Below are positions 62,801 through 64,000 of a stretch of DNA of 64,000 nt, piece by piece. Positions within the stretch are counted from its first letter, which is position 1, and each line of letters starts with the position of its first letter. The DNA comes from Pisaster brevispinus (lineage: Eukaryota; Echinodermata; Asteroidea; Forcipulatida; Asteriidae). The DNA lies in assembly GCA_023634235.1 (NCBI GenBank), contig JAMKCF010000014.1:9208001-9272000 (forward strand), written 5' to 3'. The translations under genes were made by a program, and so were the position numbers. The notes beneath the pieces are model-generated. The model did not search any database. It saw only the letters and a list, made by a program, of their open reading frames with translations, and had not been told where the DNA came from.

Positions 62801-63460
62801 TGGTAGTTCACAAAGTAAAAGGAAAACCACACAATTTTGTGTGGATCATTAGATTCTACTTTTAAAACATCTTTCCAACCATATTCGTTTCATCACAAAA
62901 ACTTTTTATAGCCTAAAGCGCCCAATCCAAAAGCAACGTTTACCTTTAAAAGAATGGTGAAAAGATTTGAGCTAAAAGGTTTGTCACCTTTTCATCAAGA
63001 TGTGATTACTGACAGCATTCTAAAAATATTAAATTATGGATAATTTTTAAGTGCTGATTCTGCTGATTTTGAAGTAATGTGGGGTTTTTTTTAAGGGACT
63101 TCCTTTCAAGTAAAACAAACAAGCAGCAACCCGGCTTACCAAACGGTTTCAAGAGATCAGGGAGGATTGTTTCAAAAATCCACTTACCAACAGCTTGACT
63201 TAACCTGGCTTGTTGTTTGTTCTGTGGTGGAGGGTGCTGCACGCTGAGGGGCCGAGGAGGTTGGCCCTGCGGCTGCTGCGGCCTGCCCTGCTGCTGCTGC
63301 CTGACTTGGGGAGGCTGCTGTCTAGCTGGCGGTGCTTGCTGCACAGGAATCGGGCGAAGATTCTCCGGGGGTCTGTACCTAGAGGGAGGGGGCTCCCTCC
63401 GGCGACCCTCCTCAGCTTGAAGGCGGGCGAAGTTCTTACGTAAGGTGGCCTCACTTGGAC
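38811..63460 (-). CDS. MAP4K4/TNIK/MINK1: MAP4K4/TNIK/MINK1 (Misshapen) Ste20-family kinase, linker and CNH domain, 5' partial, 18 exons
   Basis: Eighteen minus-strand exons join in consistent phase into 759 codons plus a stop. The N-terminal kinase domain must lie beyond 64000. The window encodes a Pro/Gln/Arg-rich linker, an acidic segment ([10 protein letters not shown] then [15 protein letters not shown], the counterpart of DLTALAKELR in vertebrate MAP4K4), the conserved VVHED element, and then the CNH domain: [74 protein letters not shown] and [13 protein letters not shown]. In this GCK-IV family the kinase acts on JNK and Hippo pathways and the cytoskeleton, and the CNH domain binds small GTPases such as Rap2. 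One gene stands for the three vertebrate paralogues, so I cannot choose among them. Odd points: a Gly run inside CNH and a C-terminus ending LGNW instead of LLSW. No poly(A) signal could be assigned. Confidence 0.93.
38936..39075. repeat. Dispersed repeat in last intron (related to 53920-54065)
   Basis: Blocks AGTGGCTGCTG, CCACAGCACCTTGTAAA, GTCTCATAA, TTGTTCAA and GTACCTTATTGGTAG are shared in order with 53920-54065 in the same orientation. The element type is unknown; no tRNA-like promoter is seen. Confidence 0.7.
39325..39464 (-). CDS. MAP4K4-like exon 17: CNH
   Basis: Acceptor ATGTTGACAG, donor GTAAGA. It encodes [31 protein letters not shown] and [10 protein letters not shown], near-identical in pattern to the vertebrate exon. 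It ends in phase 0. Confidence 0.95.
39525..39895 (+). mobile_element. tRNA-derived SINE, antisense in last-but-one intron
   Basis: It has a B-box-like GGTTCGGGTCC at 39583-39593 and a conserved body (GGGACGTAAATCCATGGGTCC, in pieces; GCACGTAAAAGAACCCAGTG). The tail GTGCTTTGAGACGCCCATAG is of a kind common to metazoan SINEs, followed by an A/T-rich end of ATAAT/ACAAT repeats. The A box is degenerate. Confidence 0.75.
40250..40330 (-). CDS. MAP4K4-like exon 16: CNH
   Basis: Acceptor TTAATCCTGACAG, donor GTAAGT. It encodes [18 protein letters not shown] and GELPTSV. The upstream intron end is a 20-bp tandem repeat array that runs to within about 6 nt of the acceptor. Confidence 0.93.
40336..40540 (-). 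repeat. 20-bp intronic minisatellite next to a splice acceptor
   Basis: On the plus strand the unit AAGGATTAACATTCAAGAAT recurs about ten times, with some units mutated. On the gene strand it reads ATTCTTGAATGTTAATCCTT: pyrimidine-rich with TTAAT elements, leading directly into the acceptor of exon 16. Confidence 0.8.
41168..41246 (-). CDS. MAP4K4-like exon 15: CNH
   Basis: Acceptor CCTGTCCTCAG, donor GTGAGT. It encodes [18 protein letters not shown] and NLLLCYN, ending with 1 nt. Degenerate copies of its 3' end appear in the following intron. Confidence 0.92.
42362..42511 (-). CDS. MAP4K4-like exon 14: CNH
   Basis: Acceptor CTCCCTTGCAG, donor GTAAGT. It has 50 codons in phase 0, encoding [18 protein letters not shown] and [19 protein letters not shown]. 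Confidence 0.94.
43079..43258 (-). CDS. MAP4K4-like exon 13: CNH
   Basis: It encodes [40 protein letters not shown] and [15 protein letters not shown]. The donor is GTGAGA. The acceptor is ambiguous: GAGCAGCAGCAG allows 43258, 43255 or 43252 as the first exon base, changing only the number of Gln residues. Confidence 0.93.
43804..43901 (-). CDS. MAP4K4-like exon 12: CNH with poly-Gly end
   Basis: Acceptor CTTCCTCGTAG, donor GTGAGT. It encodes [24 protein letters not shown] and then eight Gly codons up to the donor. Vertebrate paralogues have KLRVYYLSWLRNKIL followed by a charged HNDPEVEKK stretch, so the Gly run replaces a surface loop. Confidence 0.92.
44220..44363 (-). CDS. MAP4K4-like exon 11: CNH
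   Basis: Acceptor TTCTCTGCAG, donor GTAGGA. It encodes [33 protein letters not shown] and LVCIS, strongly conserved in the GCK-IV CNH domain. Phases 2 nt / 1 nt match its neighbours. Confidence 0.95.
44588..44734. mobile_element. MITE with CGATTTCACAAAG ends
   Basis: CGATTTCACAAAG at the left is inverted as CTTTGTGAAATCG at the right, and the inner TTAAGAT / ATCTTAA motifs are also inverted. It is intronic, between CNH exons 10 and 11, and abuts the next element. Confidence 0.7.
44737..44993. mobile_element. MITE of the GGGCCCAATTTC family, copy 2
   Basis: CCAGTTTCATGGCTCTGCTT and its inverse AAGCAGAGCCATGAAAAATG form about 22-bp terminal inverted repeats. The interior is collinear with 36366-36618. 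It ends 22 nt from the exon 10 donor. Confidence 0.75.
45017..45278 (-). CDS. MAP4K4-like exon 10: entry to CNH domain
   Basis: Acceptor CCCGCATCAG, donor GTAAGG. It has 87 codons plus 1 nt. It encodes a basic Ser/Pro linker ([15 protein letters not shown]) and then [19 protein letters not shown], the start of the CNH module. [20 protein letters not shown] is the vertebrate equivalent. A MITE ends 22 nt beyond the donor. Confidence 0.93.
45402..45600. mobile_element. MITE with AGCTGCTTAAGCA ends
   Basis: The left end GGGCCAAGTTTCTCAGAGCT and right end (inverted) AAGGCCCAGTTTAAATGAGC enclose TTTGGCTGGTAACC and GGAACCATTTGC blocks. Fragments with the same blocks (GGGAACCAGTC, TTTGGCTGGTAAC) occur near 50880-51060, 51350-51440, 54660-54815, 55430-55530 and 63596-63735, so this family fills the introns. 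Confidence 0.7.
47669..47891. mobile_element. MITE with AGCACTTTGCAC ends
   Basis: AGCACTTTGCACCAATG at 47669 is inverted as CATTAGTGCAAAGTGCT ending at 47891 (one mismatch). About 223 bp, non-coding, intronic. No target duplication is evident. Confidence 0.6.
48106..48290. mobile_element. GGGCCCA...CATGAAATTG MITE, first of adjacent pair
   Basis: It starts GGGCCCACTTTCAATAAGCC, contains GCTTAGTAGAAACAGGTAAACAGCCAG-like sequence (in part) and ends GCTTAACAACTGCATGAAATT. The next element of the same family starts immediately afterwards in the same orientation. Confidence 0.65.
48290..48482. mobile_element. GGGCCCA...CATGAAATTG MITE, second of adjacent pair
   Basis: It starts GGGCCCATTTCAATAAAGCT and ends GCTTAACAGCTTCATGAAAT, with the same internal order as the preceding copy (AGACAGGCAACCAGCCA, ATTTTGTTCTGC). 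A related partial copy lies near 42768-42890. Confidence 0.65.
49640..50113. mobile_element. Long fold-back MITE, copy B (474 bp)
   Basis: TTTTTAAGAGGGTCTCC at the left and GGAGACCCTCTTTAAAAA at the right are inverted, with further inverted blocks inside (CTAACCTCACGTTAAAATGG against its diverged complement). ACAT occurs at both outer borders, which may be a target duplication. It is collinear with 17308-17776. Confidence 0.75.
50316..50405 (-). CDS. MAP4K4-like exon 9: linker
   Basis: Acceptor TGTGTATGTAG, donor GTACGG. It has 30 codons, phase 0 at both ends, encoding [16 protein letters not shown] and [11 protein letters not shown]. Symmetric, so potentially alternative. Confidence 0.78.
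51720..51854 (-). CDS. MAP4K4-like exon 8: linker
   Basis: Acceptor TAATTAACTAG, donor GTGAGT. It has 45 codons, phase 0 at both ends, encoding [32 protein letters not shown] and DKASSDE. Confidence 0.78.
52147..52248 (-). CDS. MAP4K4-like exon 7: linker
   Basis: Acceptor TTGATTTCAG, donor GTAAGT. It has 34 codons, phase 0 at both ends, encoding [18 protein letters not shown] and [13 protein letters not shown]. Symmetric phase means it could be skipped without a frameshift. Confidence 0.8.
52335..52690 (-). mobile_element. tRNA-derived SINE, sense to the kinase gene
   Basis: On the minus strand the head carries GTAGCGCTCGCTTCTC and a perfect B-box-like GGTTCGATTCCC (plus positions 52615-52626). 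The body continues to a (TAATAA)n tail at about 52340-52365. It sits in the intron between exons 6 and 7. The overlapping 156-residue ORF is not a gene. Confidence 0.75.
53069..53145 (-). CDS. MAP4K4-like exon 6: Ser-rich linker
   Basis: Acceptor TTTGCATTTCAG, donor GTAACT. It encodes [18 protein letters not shown] and AGPGRTQ, starts with 2 nt and ends in phase 0. Confidence 0.82.
53627..53682 (-). CDS. MAP4K4-like exon 5: 56-nt microexon with VVHED
   Basis: Acceptor CTGCTACCCACAG, donor GTGAGA. It holds 1 nt, 18 codons ([18 protein letters not shown]) and 1 nt. The phase fits both neighbours, and [10 protein letters not shown] corresponds to the conserved TMIVHDD element of vertebrate paralogues. 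An internal AG at 53657 could serve as an alternative acceptor but would break the frame with exon 4. Confidence 0.85.
53920..54065. repeat. Dispersed repeat, second copy of 38936-39075
   Basis: It shares AGTGGCTGCTG, CCACAGCACCTTGTAAAC, GTCTCATAA and TACCTTATTGGTAG in order. Located in the intron between exons 4 and 5. Confidence 0.65.
54278..54426 (-). CDS. MAP4K4-like exon 4: [10 protein letters not shown] and acidic segment
   Basis: Acceptor TTGTATGTAG, donor GTAAGG. It encodes [18 protein letters not shown] followed by an acidic run and [24 protein letters not shown] plus acidic residues is the equivalent block in vertebrate MAP4K4. It ends with two bases of a Leu codon. Confidence 0.85.
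54955..55107. mobile_element. MITE with TAGACCCNTTGCAT ends
   Basis: TAGACCCTTCGCATTGG at the left and CATATGCAAGGGGTCTA at the right are imperfect inverses. The interior has GGAAACATGCATGCGTG and CAGCCAATGATAG. Related fragments lie at about 52750-52855 and 57425-57560. It ends 15 nt from the exon 3 donor. Confidence 0.65.
55124..55227 (-). CDS. MAP4K4-like exon 3: polar linker
   Basis: Acceptor CACCCCACAG, donor GTGAGT. It encodes [16 protein letters not shown] and a polar tail ending KSTA. It starts with 2 nt and ends in phase 0. A MITE begins 15 nt beyond the donor. Confidence 0.8.
55228..60093. other. Intron between exons 3 and 2
   Basis: This 4.9-kb intron contains GGTCTNAGTCTC-rich low-complexity sequence at about 56380-57020 (repeated GGTCTTGG / CAGTCTC words), GCAGCNATAGC repeats at 56590-56645, and the dispersed repeat copy at 58092-58385. 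No additional exon was recognised. Confidence 0.5.
58092..58385 (+). repeat. Dispersed repeat, copy 2 (first copy at 28412-28735)
   Basis: TTTCACTGTAAGCCAC, GAGTTGCATTGAGCTAGTTT, ATTTATGCA, AAACGTATGC, GCAAACTTTGGGCGTGCAG and a CGTGTGACATAATGACTT block occur in the same order as in the first copy. Confidence 0.65.
60094..60177 (-). CDS. MAP4K4-like exon 2: PPPTPKTP linker
   Basis: It lies between acceptor CACATGCAG and donor GTGAGT and encodes [20 protein letters not shown]... in phase with both neighbours (2 nt + 27 codons + 1 nt). The TPKTP stretch offers possible proline-directed phosphorylation sites (inference). Confidence 0.8.
61098..61240. mobile_element. GGCCGTATTCG-type MITE
   Basis: Imperfect 40-bp inverted arms: AGGCCGTATTCGACTGGTGG with CAGCTATGGCTACAGCT at the left, and the inverse of AGGCCAAATCGGAATTGGTG with CAGAGCTGTAGCCACC at the right. 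It lies in the intron between exons 1 and 2. Confidence 0.65.
62606..62943. mobile_element. Long fold-back MITE of a second family (~338 bp)
   Basis: The left arm GTATTGCCTTGGGATTGGGC, TGGAAAGATGTTTTAAAAGT and TAGAATATAATGAT is the inverse of the right arm (over 100 bp with mismatches), ending CCAATCCAAAAGCAACGTT. A right-half copy lies at 11800-11990. Confidence 0.7.
63188..63460 (-). CDS. MAP4K4-like exon 1 in window: Pro/Gln-rich linker
   Basis: The acceptor CTACCAG precedes 63460 and the donor GTAAGT follows 63188. It encodes [18 protein letters not shown] and then a Pro/Gln/Arg-rich stretch ending RLSQAV. The exon begins with two bases of a split codon and ends with one. The [11 protein letters not shown] part fits the segment after the coiled-coil region of this family. 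Confidence 0.85.
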
Positions 63461-64000
63461 CTGGTAGCATTGAACTAATTTATACACATAAATGAAAATT
63501 TGCTGTTAATTCTAAGCATTGCCATTGTGACAATTTTACCTATGGGGTAGGACCAAGAATAATTTACATACATTAATTTGTAACAATGAAACTCAGCTTT
63601 ATAGAGCTGCTTTAAACTCAGCTTTATAGAGCTGCTTAAGCACAAACAGAATTTATCAAACTTTTTCGATGAAAGCAGTGGGGAACCAGTCACAATCAGT
63701 GCATATTACATGGTATTTTTGCTGGTAACCTGAAATCGTAAGTTTATGGGCTTAAAAACCCTGATTCTGTCTTGACCATTCAATATCGTCCACATGGTTT
63801 TAAATGATCTATGCAATATGCCAGTCTGCAATACGATACCAAGTGGCGAATGCATTAGCAGAGCACAAAGTCAACATCCTACTGTGTGAGCATTCAATAC
63901 CATCCACTGTAGTTCTGAATGACAGCTGCACAATGCCATCCTGCAATATGATATTCTCAAGATGAATGCACCCACACAGTGCATAGATACATGTAGTTCT
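63461..64000. other. Intron upstream of exon 1 in window
   Basis: This continues the kinase gene beyond the window. It holds a short tandem duplication of CTCAGCTTTATAGAGCTGCTT (about 63591-63640) that begins a fragment of the AGCTGCTTAAGCA MITE family. A diverged repeat CATTCAATA(C/T)CGTCCAC...CAATATG occurs at about 63778 and 63890. Confidence 0.55.

Overview
The window is eukaryotic genomic DNA: AT-rich, intron-bearing and dense in small transposons. The two recognisable cellular genes are animal genes. A single MAP4K4/TNIK/MINK1-type kinase gene, a FAM43/PID1-like phosphotyrosine-binding (PTB) gene, a DIRS retrotransposon and many short inverted-repeat elements fit a marine invertebrate deuterostome. 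An echinoderm is my best guess, but that is inference; no marker here fixes the species.

Positions 1-6090 hold a nearly intact DIRS-type tyrosine-recombinase retrotransposon (530-5523, 4994 bp). It has inverted terminal repeats, a Gag-like frame with one in-frame TAG, a reverse transcriptase/RNase H/Dam-like frame, an overlapping tyrosine recombinase frame with all catalytic residues, and an internal complementary region that reproduces the joined ends. The Gag and RT frames are linked by what looks like a programmed -1 frameshift signal: heptamer A AAA AAC at 2203-2209, directly followed by the Gag stop, then a 7-bp hairpin. The RT frame has no usable upstream ATG. The element sits between two about 99% identical copies of a >528-bp sequence, and every junction shares the tetramer AATT.

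Positions 6091-15300 are non-coding apart from a candidate small single-pass membrane protein (minus strand, 8207-8479). They hold several miniature inverted-repeat elements (MITEs). At 15684-16760 there is an intronless plus-strand PTB/PID-domain gene with a poly(A) signal at 17151. From 16761 to 38810 I see no gene, only repeats: pogo-like MITEs, long fold-back MITEs, a 66-bp minisatellite and short tandem duplications.

Positions 38811-63460 carry, on the minus strand, the 3' two-thirds of a MAP4K4/TNIK/MINK1 (Misshapen) Ste20 kinase gene. I resolved 18 exons with consistent splice phases: 759 codons and a stop, covering the Pro/Gln-rich linker and the complete C-terminal CNH (citron homology) domain. 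The kinase domain lies beyond 64000. Its introns are packed with SINEs and MITEs, several of them within about 25 nt of splice sites, and one intron contains degenerate tandem copies of an exon end.
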